The notes beneath the pieces were generated by a model. It was not told where the DNA came from. It saw only the letters and a list, made by a program, of their open reading frames with translations, and made no database searches. The position numbers were made by a program, and so were the translations under genes. Shown here piece after piece: positions 16,866-24,774 of a DNA stretch of 64,000 nt; within the stretch, counting starts at the first letter, position 1; each line of letters begins with the position of its first letter. Origin of the DNA: Skermanella stibiiresistens SB22 (GTDB taxonomy: Bacteria; Pseudomonadota; Alphaproteobacteria; Azospirillales; Azospirillaceae); contig NZ_AVFL01000003.1 of assembly GCF_000576635.1 (NCBI RefSeq), positions 1 to 64,000 of the forward strand, in the 5' to 3' direction.

Positions 16866-18140
16866 TTGTCCAGTACGACAGCGCCAGCCGATGCGTTGGC
16901 CGCGAACAATACCGCTTTCACCATCATCGCCGCGATCAGCTTCTGTCATCTGCTGAATGACATGATGCAGTCGATGCTGTCGGCGCTCTATCCAATATTC
17001 AAGGCGAACTATGGGCTCGATTTCGGCCAGATCGGGCTCCTGACGCTGATGTTCCAGGTCACCGCGTCACTGCTTCAGCCGCTGGTGGGATTCCAGACCG
17101 ATAAGAAGCCGCGCCCCTACTCGCTGGCTGTTGGCATGGGCTTCACCCTGGTTGGGCTGGTCCTGCTCGCCTTCGCCCATCACTTCTGGCTCCTGCTGGT
17201 CGCGGCGGGGTTGGTCGGCATGGGCTCGTCGGTGTTCCATCCGGAATCCTCCCGCGTGGCGCGGATGGCTTCGGGAGGGAGACACGGACTGGCCCAGTCG
17301 CTGTTCCAGGTCGGCGGCAACTTCGGCTCGGCGCTCGGTCCCTTGCTGGCCGCCTTCATCGTGGTTCCGCGTGGACAGTCGAGCGTCGCGTGGTTCTCGC
17401 TGGCGGCGCTGCTCGCCATGATCGTGCTGTGGAAGGTTGGCGGCTGGTACGGCAGGAACCTGGCGAACCACGCCAAGCGCGCCGGCAAGCACGCCACCGC
17501 GTCGCTGCCCCGGTCCAAGATCGTCACGGCGCTGGTCGTACTCGGCGTGCTGGTGTTCTCGAAATATGTCTACATGGCCAGCCTGTCGAGCTTCTACACG
17601 TTCTACCTGATCGAGAAGTTCAACGTCTCGGTCCAGGACTCCCAAATACTGCTGTTCGTCTTCCTGGGCGCGGTCGCTGTCGGGACGATCGCCGGCGGGC
17701 CGATCGGCGACCGGTTCGGGCGGAAATACGTGATTTGGGGCTCGATCCTCGGCGTGCTGCCGTTCACGCTGGCGTTGCCTTATGTCAACCTGTTCTGGAC
17801 CGCGGTCCTGACGGTGGTGATTGGCCTGGTGCTGGCGTCGGCCTTCTCGGCGATCATCGTGTTCGCGCAGGAACTGGTGCCGGGCCGGGTCGGCACCATC
17901 GCCGGGCTATTCTTCGGCTTCGCCTTCGGCATCGGTGGCCTGGGCGCCGCGGTGCTTGGCATGGTCGCCGACGCCAAGGGCATCGACTATGTCTATCAGG
18001 TCTGCTCGTTCCTGCCGTTGCTGGGCATCCTGACGGTGTTCCTGCCGAACCTCGAAGGCCCCATGGGGGCGGCGCGGCGGCAAACCATCACGCCGAACCC
18101 AGTGTCAAACCCGGTGCCACTGGCTTCGGGTCGGCCGTGA
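16866..18140 (+). CDS. MFS efflux transporter, Fsr (fosmidomycin resistance) family
   Basis: A 424-residue major facilitator with about twelve membrane helices. Fsr-family features are FCHLLNDMMQSMLSALYPIF in helix 1, GLLTLMFQVTASLLQPLVGF, HPESSRVARMASGGRHG in the loop after helix 4 and GGPIGDRFGRKYVIWGS between the two halves. Start is TTG at 16866, supported by GAAGGAG at 16852-16858, seven bases upstream; no better ATG exists. Members export fosmidomycin and other toxic compounds or metabolites. Divergent from the AraC-type regulator. A perfect 12-bp hairpin lies across its 3' end. Confidence 0.9.
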   Translation: MSSTTAPADALAANNTAFTIIAAISFCHLLNDMMQSMLSALYPIFKANYGLDFGQIGLLTLMFQVTASLLQPLVGFQTDKKPRPYSLAVGMGFTLVGLVLLAFAHHFWLLLVAAGLVGMGSSVFHPESSRVARMASGGRHGLAQSLFQVGGNFGSALGPLLAAFIVVPRGQSSVAWFSLAALLAMIVLWKVGGWYGRNLANHAKRAGKHATASLPRSKIVTALVVLGVLVFSKYVYMASLSSFYTFYLIEKFNVSVQDSQILLFVFLGAVAVGTIAGGPIGDRFGRKYVIWGSILGVLPFTLALPYVNLFWTAVLTVVIGLVLASAFSAIIVFAQELVPGRVGTIAGLFFGFAFGIGGLGAAVLGMVADAKGIDYVYQVCSFLPLLGILTVFLPNLEGPMGAARRQTITPNPVSNPVPLASGRP

Positions 18141-18157
18141 GCGGCCCCGAAGCCAGT
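18119..18157. terminator. strong hairpin at the end of the Fsr gene
   Basis: ACTGGCTTCGGG (18119-18130) and CCCGAAGCCAGT (18146-18157) form a perfect 12-bp stem around the stop codon, lying between two convergent genes. There is no T-run. Confidence 0.6.
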
Positions 18158-18181
18158 CCAGGTAATACCTGACGCCGTCCC

Positions 18182-19258
18182 TCATTCGGGCTCGTTCGCC
18201 TCCTCCCGACCCTCCCTGATCGCCCGCTTGGCGTCCCGGAGATCGTCGGGGTCCGGCGCCGGTTCGGTATGGACGGCGGCGGCGCCGGGCTGGTGGCACA
18301 GGGACACGTAGACGGGAAAATGATCCGACCCGATGTCGGGCAGCACCTTCAGGTCGAGCAGGACGAACTCCTCCTCGAAGAAGATATGGTCAAGGGGCCA
18401 GCGCAGCAGCGGCCAATCGGCGTTGAAGGTCGGGTAGAGGCCGCGGCCGATGCGCGGGTCAAGCAGGCCGCTGATCTCCTGGAACCGCCGTGTCGTGCGC
18501 GACCAGGCGACGTCATTCAAATCACCGGCGACGACAGCCGGCAGAGGATCCTCATGGACCTGACGGGCGACCAGCAGGAGTTCGGCGTCGCGCTCGTCCG
18601 TGTCGTCGAGCGGCGGCGGCATGGGATGGACGCCGTGGAAGTCGATCTCCTCGCCCGATCGCAGCCGCACGCGCGTCACGATGGATGGCACGTAGTCCTC
18701 GAGCAGGAACCGAACCCGAGGATTGACAAGAGGCAGCCGTGAGAACAGGTGCATCCCATAGCTGTCATCCTGGGGATGGGCCACGACATGGGGATAATCC
18801 GGCCGGAGCTTGTTGAGCCGCGAATCCCACCAATGGTTGGTTTCGAGCAGGAGGACCATGTCGGGCCCGAGTGTCCGCACCAAGCCGAGCACGGATTCGG
18901 CGTCCTCATTGCCCATCAGAACATTGGCGACCAGGATGCGAAGGCGCGACGCGTCATCGCAGGATTCCGCCTGGATCGCCTCCACCCCATGCAAGGGGGT
19001 GTAGGGATGCACACGCCAAGCCTGATAGGCCGCCGCGAGTCCAAGCGCCGCCAAGAAGATGGCGTTGAAGGGCTTGCGGATCGGAAAGGTGGCGACCATC
19101 CCGGCACCGACCACGAGCAGCAGGACCGTGACCTGGGCGCGAGGGAAATCCCAGATGCGGACCCACCACTCGTTGCCGCGAATGAAGGGAAGCGCCGTGG
19201 CGAGCAACAGGAGCAGGCCGGCCAGGATCAGCGTTGCCCCAAAAAGCCGCTTCAGCAT
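18182..19258 (-). CDS. membrane-anchored endonuclease/exonuclease/phosphatase family protein
   Basis: A 358-residue protein. Three hydrophobic segments (residues about 4-75: LILAGLLLLLATALPFI, VTVLLLVVGAGMVATF, AIFLAALGLAAAYQAW) anchor it in the inner membrane; the rest is an EEP-fold domain with LRILVANVLMGNE, MVLLLETNHWWDS, VVAGDLNDVAW and GSDHFPVYVSL, the usual Asn, Glu, Asp-x-Asn and Asp-His metal and catalytic residues. The domain probably faces the periplasm. The acidic C-terminal tail (DPDDLRDAKRAIREGREEAN) is charged. Substrate (nucleic acid, lipid or sphingolipid-like phosphodiester) is not indicated. It precedes stress genes on the same strand. Confidence 0.85.
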   Translation of the reverse strand: MLKRLFGATLILAGLLLLLATALPFIRGNEWWVRIWDFPRAQVTVLLLVVGAGMVATFPIRKPFNAIFLAALGLAAAYQAWRVHPYTPLHGVEAIQAESCDDASRLRILVANVLMGNEDAESVLGLVRTLGPDMVLLLETNHWWDSRLNKLRPDYPHVVAHPQDDSYGMHLFSRLPLVNPRVRFLLEDYVPSIVTRVRLRSGEEIDFHGVHPMPPPLDDTDERDAELLLVARQVHEDPLPAVVAGDLNDVAWSRTTRRFQEISGLLDPRIGRGLYPTFNADWPLLRWPLDHIFFEEEFVLLDLKVLPDIGSDHFPVYVSLCHQPGAAAVHTEPAPDPDDLRDAKRAIREGREEANEPE

Positions 19259-19299
19259 GATCCCATGTCCGTCGGGAAGGTCCTTCTACGCGAAACGCG

Positions 19300-19386
19300 T
19301 CAGAAAATAAGGGCGAGAATGCCGACCACGACCAGCAGGCCGATCAGAAAGATCACACCCACCGTACCACCCAGAAACTTTAGCAT
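19300..19386 (-). CDS. very small single-span membrane protein (28 aa)
   Basis: ATG at 19386 to TGA at 19300 encodes 28 residues starting MLKFLGGTVGVIFLIGLL; nearly the whole chain is one hydrophobic helix (Gly/Val/Ile/Leu rich) with one Lys at position 3. GGAG lies about 8 bases before the ATG. It lies between the EEP gene and csbD on the same strand, in a cluster of stress-type genes. Small 'one-helix' proteins are often stress-induced, but no family assignment is possible from 28 residues. Confidence 0.6.
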   Translation of the reverse strand: MLKFLGGTVGVIFLIGLLVVVGILALIF

Positions 19387-19460
19387 TCTCGATCTCCATT
19401 GTTTGCGGCGTTCGGCACACGACCCTGGGACCGTGTGCCGCTTTTTCGTCGAAGTGGGAA

Positions 19461-19649
19461 TTACTTTTCGGTCTTGTCCTTGCCGGTCAGGGCGTCCTTG
19501 ATGCCGCCGATGGCGTTCTGGATCTTGCCCTCGCCTTTGTCGGCCTTGCCCTCGGACTGGAGCTTGCCGTCACCGGTCAGGTTGCCGGCTCCCTCCTTGA
19601 TATCGCCCTTCATCTTCTTCATCGAGCCTTCGGTCCGATCGTCGCTCAT
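19461..19649 (-). CDS. CsbD-family stress protein
   Basis: A 62-residue highly charged protein of the CsbD family: MKKMKGDIKEGAGNLTGDGK, then SEGKADKGEGKIQNAIGG with the typical KG-x-x-KE-x-x-G pattern. Start is supported by AAGGAG six bases upstream. In many bacteria CsbD-like genes are induced by general stress sigma factors (sigma B in Bacillus, EcfG in alphaproteobacteria). A GGAAC-N17-TGTC element lies upstream on the same strand. The molecular role is unknown. Confidence 0.9.
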   Translation of the reverse strand: MSDDRTEGSMKKMKGDIKEGAGNLTGDGKLQSEGKADKGEGKIQNAIGGIKDALTGKDKTEK

Positions 19650-19692
19650 TGTCCGCTCCTTGCTGGATGAAAATCTTGGCGAGCGGGATATG

Positions 19693-19718
19693 GACAGCGG
19701 CGGCCCGTGATCGGTTCC
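19693..19718 (-). promoter_or_regulatory. ECF/EcfG-like promoter element before csbD
   Basis: On the minus strand GGAAC (19718-19714), 17 bases, TGTC (19696-19693), 43 bases before the csbD ATG. EcfG consensus is GGAAC-N16/17-CGTT; the -35 is perfect and the -10 matches in two of four bases. Confidence 0.45.
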
Positions 19719-19797
19719 AATAAAAATTCAGGCCCAAGCCAGAACACGATGCCGACACTCTTCGCGGAATTCAGCGGAATGCGCCCGCGTTTAATTT

Positions 19798-19823
19798 GGA
19801 ACCGTTTCGCGGAACCGGGTGTC
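19798..19823 (+). promoter_or_regulatory. ECF/EcfG-like promoter element before the sigma factor gene
   Basis: GGAAC (19798-19802), 17 bases, TGTC (19820-19823), 57 bases before the sigma ATG. It has the same spacing and -10 as the element before csbD, which suggests autoregulation. A second GGAAC lies at 19811-19815. Confidence 0.45.
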
Positions 19824-19880
19824 TGTCCCTTCAAGATCCACTGGCCCCGCCAGATGGTGGAGCGTGGACAAGGGGAAGTC

Positions 19881-20402
19881 ATGGATGAGACGGAATGGCT
19901 GATCGCACGGGAGGCACCGGGTTTACGGCGCTACGCGCGGGCTCTGGTCAGGGACCGCGACCGCGCCGACGATCTGGTGCAGGAGTGCTTGGAGCGCGCC
20001 CTGCGCAAGCGGCATCTCTGGCAGCGCACCGGAAGCATCCGGGGCTGGTTGCTGAGAATTCTGTACAACGTCCATATCAACTTGGCCAAGCGTCACCGGA
20101 ACGCGCCGCAGACCACCTCGATCGAGGACATCAGCATCGCCCAGCCGGCTCGCCAGTTCGGGCACCTGCAACTTCAGGAGATGGCGCGCGCCCTTGACGA
20201 ACTCCCCGACCTCCAGCGCGAGACGCTGCTGCTGGTCGTTCTCGAAGGGCTGAGTTACGAGGAGGCCGCCTGTGTGCTCGATGTCCCGGTGGGGACGGTC
20301 CGGTCCCGCCTGTCCCGCGCCCGCGAGGCCCTGCAGTCCCTGAACCTCGCCGAGGTGCGCCCCGTCGCCTTGAGACCCGTCGCCTTGAGAAGGGTGAAGT
20401 GA
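19881..20402 (+). CDS. ECF-type RNA polymerase sigma factor
   Basis: A 173-residue ECF sigma factor. Region 2 has GLRRYARALVRDRDRADDLV and VQECLERALRKRHLWQRTGS; region 4 has LDELPDLQRETLLLVVLEGL, SYEEAACVLDVPVGTVRSRL and SRAREAL. Start ATG 19881 follows AAGGGGAAG. The C-terminus ends in a tandem VALRPVALR repeat. The next gene encodes its membrane anti-sigma factor and overlaps it by one base. EcfG-type sigma factors usually pair with a soluble NepR, and no NepR gene is seen, so this is more probably an ECF group with its own membrane anti-sigma factor. Confidence 0.9.
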   Translation: MDETEWLIAREAPGLRRYARALVRDRDRADDLVQECLERALRKRHLWQRTGSIRGWLLRILYNVHINLAKRHRNAPQTTSIEDISIAQPARQFGHLQLQEMARALDELPDLQRETLLLVVLEGLSYEEAACVLDVPVGTVRSRLSRAREALQSLNLAEVRPVALRPVALRRVK

Positions 20403-21250
20403 TGGATGATCACGATGACATCAACGATCTCGACCTGCATGGATACGTAGACGATCGCCTCGACCCCCCGCGCCGTCGGGCGGTCGAGGCATACCTGGAC
20501 CAGCATCCCGACAAGGCGGAGTGGGTCCGGCGATGCAGGCTTCAGAGCGAGGCGATGCGGGCGCTCTACGGCCCTGTCGCCGAGGAGCCCCTGCCCGGTC
20601 GGCTGGCTTCGGTGTTCAAACCGCGACGGCCGGCGCGATTTCCAGGGCTGGTCAGACGAATGGCGCCGCTGGCGGCAACTCTTCTGCTGGGATGCGGACT
20701 AGGGTGGTCGGCGGGCGAGTTCCTACCGCGAGCCGATGCGACGACCCCGGTCCTGCGCGAAAGCGTGTCGCTCGCCCATGCCGAAGCGGCACGGGCGATC
20801 GTGGCGGACCACATCGCACCCTCCTCGGAGCTGGTGCGGCGGCCGATCAACTGGGTCGAGCAGGCGAGCATGGTCGACCTGCAGGTTCCGGATCTCAGTC
20901 GATACCAGTTCAGCCTGGTGGGCAGCCAGGTCACCGCGACGACCAACCGGTCGCAGGCCGCCCAGCTCTCCTACCGGGACGATCGGGGACGGCGGCTGAC
21001 CTTGCAGATCCAGCCCCGCATTCCCGAGCCGGATCCCGAGATCGTGACCGAGAAACGCAATGATGTTCGCGTCGCCTACTGGGCCGACGGTCCCCTGATG
21101 TACGTGATCGCGAGCGATCTGCCGCGCGAGGAGACCTTGGCGGTCGCACGTGGCCTGAACCGGTCCATCCGAAAGATGCCGCCGCCTGAAACCGAAGAGG
21201 AGTTCGGCCTCGCCGAGCGGGTACGGTCGTTCTTTCAGATACGCGGATAG
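20402..21250 (+). CDS. membrane-bound anti-sigma factor
   Basis: A 282-residue anti-sigma factor coupled to the sigma gene (TGATG). Residues about 1-70 form the cytoplasmic sigma-binding domain (DLHGYVDDRLDPPRRRAVEA and HPDKAEWVRRCRLQSEAMRA); the zinc-binding H-x3-C-x2-C of ZAS domains is not complete. One membrane helix lies near residues 80-100 (APLAATLLLGCGLGWSAG). The remaining 180 residues are periplasmic, with FSLVGSQVTATTNRSQAAQL and MYVIASDLPREETLAVARGL, a beta-rich sensor similar to other anti-sigma C-termini. Start could also be GTG 20399; ATG 20402 is preferred. Confidence 0.85.
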   Translation: MDDHDDINDLDLHGYVDDRLDPPRRRAVEAYLDQHPDKAEWVRRCRLQSEAMRALYGPVAEEPLPGRLASVFKPRRPARFPGLVRRMAPLAATLLLGCGLGWSAGEFLPRADATTPVLRESVSLAHAEAARAIVADHIAPSSELVRRPINWVEQASMVDLQVPDLSRYQFSLVGSQVTATTNRSQAAQLSYRDDRGRRLTLQIQPRIPEPDPEIVTEKRNDVRVAYWADGPLMYVIASDLPREETLAVARGLNRSIRKMPPPETEEEFGLAERVRSFFQIRG

Positions 21251-21386
21251 ACGGAAAGGCGTGGCCCGACACGCCCCGACATTTCATTAGGCCATATTTG
21301 GCTCGTGCGGCCAATACAAGGAGCCATCGCCCCGGTGCCGCACGCGACGAAAAAGATCAATCCCATGATCGCTCGAAGGAGGAACC

Positions 21387-21836
21387 ATGCGAACGAACCT
21401 GATGCTGACGACCGCGCTCGCCCTCACCGTGGCGGCGCCGCTAATCGCCCTGGCGCGGGATGACGACAGGGCGGGATCGCAAGGCGCGCCGATCCCGGTC
21501 GAACGCACCCAGGCGGAGGCCGAAGTCGATACCACCGACGCCGTGCTGGCGGATGACCTGATCGGCCGCACCGTGATCGGCGCCGACGGCGAGTCACTGG
21601 GGGAAATCAACGATATCCTGCTCAGCCGATCCGGTGAGATCGAGCGCGTGGTGGTGGGCGGCGGCGGTGTCCTGGGGATCGGGGAGCGGCAGGTGGCCAT
21701 CCCCTGGTCGGACACCGAAGCCTCGCCCGACCAAGACCGGGTCAGGGTCACCATGACCGCGGAAGATTTCCAGGCCGCACCGGACTACGAGCGTGCGGAC
21801 GGCGACTCCGGGCTCGTGGGTGCCAACCAGGAGTAG
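21387..21836 (+). CDS. secreted PRC-barrel domain protein
   Basis: A 149-residue exported protein with a signal peptide (about 1-22, IALAR) and a PRC-barrel: DDLIGRTVIGADGESLGEIN, ILLSRSGEIERVVVGGGGVL and GIGERQVAIPWSDTE. PRC-barrel proteins bind ligands or partners; exported ones are common in alphaproteobacterial stress regulons. RBS GAAGGAGG precedes the ATG. The C-terminal part is acidic. The adjacent sigma/anti-sigma pair suggests stress control, although no GGAAC motif was found in front of this gene. Confidence 0.8.
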   Translation: MRTNLMLTTALALTVAAPLIALARDDDRAGSQGAPIPVERTQAEAEVDTTDAVLADDLIGRTVIGADGESLGEINDILLSRSGEIERVVVGGGGVLGIGERQVAIPWSDTEASPDQDRVRVTMTAEDFQAAPDYERADGDSGLVGANQE

Positions 21837-21894
21837 TCTCCCTGAACGGGTGGTGGTTCCGAAGCGAAATCGATGACATGAAAAGGAGAAAGAT

Positions 21895-22050
21895 ATGTTC
21901 GGTGTGTTCGGTAAAGGTCTCGGCTTCATCTTCCTGGTCGGCCTGACGACCGTCGGTGTGCTGGGCGTGGTTTTCCCACGTGGTGCCAAGAAGGTCGCCG
22001 AGGTCGCCTATGACCTGGAGGATGATCAGCAACCCCGGCGCAGGGGCTAG
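21895..22050 (+). CDS. small membrane protein with charged tail (51 aa)
   Basis: ATG 21895 to TAG 22050 encodes 51 residues. One hydrophobic helix (GFIFLVGLTTVGVLGVVFP) is followed by a positive-then-acidic tail (KKVAEVAYDLEDDQQPRRRG). AAAAGGAG is placed 8 bases upstream, a very good ribosome binding site. It follows the PRC-barrel gene by 58 bases and may be co-transcribed. I do not recognise the family; a small envelope stress protein is inference. Confidence 0.6.
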   Translation: MFGVFGKGLGFIFLVGLTTVGVLGVVFPRGAKKVAEVAYDLEDDQQPRRRG

Positions 22051-22236
22051 AAGCGCGCGGAGTGGGTTGGGTTCGCCAAGGATGGGCCTTTCATCCGGTC
22101 TGTCCATGATGAAGGCCGCATGTTCGTGTCGGTCAACAACCACGATCGGGCACGCCGACCGCCGCTCGCGAACCGTCGCGAACGGCGTCGATGTCCCGGC
22201 GGTGGATTGACACCGGCCACCGATACCGGCGTGACG

Positions 22237-23109
22237 CTAGAGCATCGGCCGGCCGCCGGTCACCGGGATCAGGGCGCCGGTGATGTAGCTGGCGTCGTCG
22301 GAGGCCAGCAGGACATAGGCGCCGGCCAGTTCGGCCGGCTGGCCGGCGCGGCCCATCGGGGTGTTGGAGCCGAAGCTCGCGACCTTCTCCTCGTCCATGG
22401 TCGAGGGAATCAGGGGCGTCCAGATCGGTCCCGGCGCCACGGCGTTGACCCGGATGCCCTTCTCCGCGACCAAGCCCGCCAAGCCCGCCGTGAAGTTCGC
22501 GATGGCGCCCTTGGTGGTGGCGTAGGCCAGCAGCGTTGGCGACGGGTTCTTGTGGTTGATCGACGAGGTGTTGATGATGGAGCTACCCGGCTTCATGTTC
22601 CGGATGGCGGCCTTGGACAGGTAGAACTGGCTGTGGATATTGGTGCGGAAGGTGACATCCCACTCCTCGGCGCTGATGTCCTCAATGCTGGAGAAGCTGG
22701 CTTGGTGGGCGGCGTTGTTGACCAGGATGTCCAGCTTGCCGAACCGCTCCATCGCCTGCTTGACCAGATCCTCGCAGTGCCGCTCCTCCTTGATGTCTCC
22801 CGCCACCACGACGGCCTTGCGGCCGGCCTCCTCGACCCAGCGGGCCGTCTCGCGGGCGTCGTCGTGTTCGTTGTAGTAGGAGATCAGCACGTCCGCTCCT
22901 TCGCGCGCGAAGGCGATGGCGACGGCGCGCCCGATGCCGCTATCGCCACCGGTGATGATGGCGGCGCGGCCCTCCAACTTGCCACTGCCCTTGTAGCTCT
23001 TCTCGCCGTGGTCGGGCGTCGGGGTCATCTTGGCGGTCGAGCCTGGCATGTCCTGCTGCTGCTTGGGCTGCGGCTGCTTCGGGGCGTCGTTTTTCGGGTC
23101 CATGGCCAT
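22237..23109 (-). CDS. SDR-family oxidoreductase (YhdF/glucose-dehydrogenase-like), stress-linked
   Basis: A 290-residue SDR with an N-terminal extension rich in Pro and Gln (QPQPKQQQDMPGSTAKM). Residues about 45-290 form the Rossmann domain: GRAAIITGGDSGIGRAVAIA, LVNNAAHQ, INTSSINH, catalytic Y-x-x-x-K as YATTK and VNAVAPGPIWTPLIPS. This subgroup (YhdF, YghA, GsiB-neighbour proteins) has a long N-tail and is commonly general-stress induced. ATG 23109 follows GGAG and lies just behind a good stress-type promoter; other upstream starts would overlap it. Substrate (sugar or aldehyde) is not known. Confidence 0.88.
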   Translation of the reverse strand: MAMDPKNDAPKQPQPKQQQDMPGSTAKMTPTPDHGEKSYKGSGKLEGRAAIITGGDSGIGRAVAIAFAREGADVLISYYNEHDDARETARWVEEAGRKAVVVAGDIKEERHCEDLVKQAMERFGKLDILVNNAAHQASFSSIEDISAEEWDVTFRTNIHSQFYLSKAAIRNMKPGSSIINTSSINHKNPSPTLLAYATTKGAIANFTAGLAGLVAEKGIRVNAVAPGPIWTPLIPSTMDEEKVASFGSNTPMGRAGQPAELAGAYVLLASDDASYITGALIPVTGGRPML

Positions 23110-23140
23110 GTCGGTCTCCAAATCAGGGGTTTGGGGACGC

Positions 23141-23165
23141 AACAGGCCGGGTGAGGGTCGGTTCC
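23141..23165 (-). promoter_or_regulatory. EcfG-like promoter of the stress SDR gene
   Basis: GGAAC (23165-23161), 17 bases, GTT (23143-23141): the element is GGAAC-N16-TGTT, which matches the EcfG consensus in all but one base of the -10. The predicted transcript start would lie about 25 bases before ATG 23109. Confidence 0.6.
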
Positions 23166-23251
23166 GCGCCGATCCCATCAACTAGAGGTCTGGGTTTTGT
23201 TTCCCGGTTGATCCACGTCTGACCTGACGCGCAAGGCGGGAGATGACTTCG

Positions 23252-23263
23252 AGAAACGTTTCT
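23252..23263. promoter_or_regulatory. perfect LacI-type operator palindrome
   Basis: AGAAACGTTTCT is a perfect 12-bp palindrome of the LacI/GalR operator type, 24 bases after the 3' end of the neighbouring LacI gene and upstream of the SDR promoter. It matches the AAACGTTT core found before the TPP-enzyme operon. Confidence 0.55.
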
Positions 23264-23287
23264 AGCCGGACGGCGCGGGAGATGGCT

Positions 23288-24331
23288 TCAGGCGCGGAGG
23301 CGCGGCGCCTCGGGGAGCGCCGGGGCCGCCGTCGAGCCGCGAACCACCAGGCGGGTCGGAAAGATCAGCTCCTGCGGTGTCCGGTCGGGCTGGCGTATCC
23401 GCTCGATCAGGAGATCGGCGGCGGCGGCGCCCATGGCGCGTTTCTGCAGGTGGATGGTCGTCAGGTTGATCGCCCGGAAGCTGGCCAGTGCTATGTCGTC
23501 GAGACCGACCACCGACAACTGCCCGGGAATCGACAATCCGGACTCCAGCGCCGCCTCCATCACGCCGAGCGCGTTGATGTCGCTGCTGCCCATGATGGCG
23601 GTCGGCGGCCGGCGCAGGCGCAGGAAGTGCCGTCCGGCGGCGACACCGGTCTCGAACCCGTAGTCGCCCTTGAAGACGAGCTCGTCGTCGACCTTGAGCC
23701 GAAGACGCTTGGCCTCCGCCAGAAAGGTCTCCAAGCGCTCGCCCGCCGTGCTGCTGTCGGAGGGACCGCGCACGAAGCCGATGCGCCGGTGCTTCAAGGC
23801 ATGCAGGTGGTTGATCGCCTCGCTGACGCCGATGACGTTGTCGGAACCGACATAATCATCCGGAAACAAGGGGTTCCGGCGCTGGATCAGCACGAAGGGC
23901 GTGGATGCGTCGAGCAAGGCGCGGACGGCCGGGGACGAGACGTGCTGGGAGATCAGCACCATGCCATCGACCTGCCGGTCCAGCAGGGTCCGCATGTGCA
24001 GCAACTGCCTCTCCTCGTCGCCGTCCGTGTTGGAGAGCAGCAGCGTGCATTTCTCCCGGATGGCCACGTCCTCGACCCCGCGGACGAAGTCCGGCGAAGA
24101 GGGGTTGGCGACATCGGCCACCAGGACGCCGATCGTGAAGCTGCGCTGCATGCGCAAGGCGCGCGCCACGGTAGAGGCCCTGTAGCCCAGCCGCGTGGCG
24201 GCCTCCAGGACGGTGGCCCTGGTCTCCTCGCTGACATGGTTCTTGCCGGCCAAGGCGTTCGACACCGTCGACAAAGCCAGCCCCGTCGCCCGCGACACGT
24301 CGAGTATGGTGACACGTTTGCGTTCGGTCAT
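23288..24331 (-). CDS. LacI-family regulator of module 1
   Basis: A 347-residue LacI/GalR regulator. Its N-terminal helix-turn-helix reads VTILDVSRATGLALSTVSNA with the hinge LGYRASTVARALRMQ; the rest is a periplasmic-binding-protein-like effector domain (IGVLVADVANPSSPDFVRGV, VVGLDDIALASFRAINLTT). ATG 24331 is supported by GGAGAAC upstream. It is divergent from the TPP-enzyme operon, with AAACGTTT-type sites in the 443-base gap. LacI proteins bind sugars or sugar phosphates, so the substrate of the pathway is probably sugar-like. Its paralogue lies at 45 kb. Confidence 0.93.
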   Translation of the reverse strand: MTERKRVTILDVSRATGLALSTVSNALAGKNHVSEETRATVLEAATRLGYRASTVARALRMQRSFTIGVLVADVANPSSPDFVRGVEDVAIREKCTLLLSNTDGDEERQLLHMRTLLDRQVDGMVLISQHVSSPAVRALLDASTPFVLIQRRNPLFPDDYVGSDNVIGVSEAINHLHALKHRRIGFVRGPSDSSTAGERLETFLAEAKRLRLKVDDELVFKGDYGFETGVAAGRHFLRLRRPPTAIMGSSDINALGVMEAALESGLSIPGQLSVVGLDDIALASFRAINLTTIHLQKRAMGAAAADLLIERIRQPDRTPQELIFPTRLVVRGSTAAPALPEAPRLRA

Positions 24332-24456
24332 TGGCTTGTTCTCCGCTGGTCTCGTTCCGATCGCCTTTCCATCGCGGGGACAGCCCCGGGTACGGTGTGG
24401 GCGCTTGTAAGATTCATGAGTTGACGTATCCGCGATCCGATGCCTATCCTGCCATA

Positions 24457-24485
24457 CCAGAAACGTTTTTGGAAAATCGTTTTCC
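24457..24485. promoter_or_regulatory. two adjacent LacI-type operator sites
   Basis: CCAGAAACGTTTTTGG (24457-24472, 14 of 16 symmetric) overlaps GGAAAATCGTTTTCC (24471-24485). They lie between the divergent LacI gene and the TPP-enzyme gene, 126 bases before the LacI ATG and 290 bases before the TPP-enzyme ATG. Confidence 0.6.
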
Positions 24486-24774
24486 GACCACGGCGAAGAT
24501 ATCCAAGCCCGCCGAACAGAGTGGGCGCCGTAATGGTTCGGAGCGAAAAAGGTGGAGGGAGGAGAGTTTGACCGGGTCATCCAATTCATCAGCCCCGCGT
24601 GACGCCATCAACGTCATGAGGAGGCGGAAAGCTCCCCGCGCGCGGCACCGGGTCTGTCAGCGGCTCCCCGCCGGCGGAATCTGACCCAGGCGCCGCCCTC
24701 CCCCTTCGTCGGCCATCCCCGTTTCACGACAAAACCAAACGCGCGGCACCGTGCCCGCGCGACGGAGAACACCC

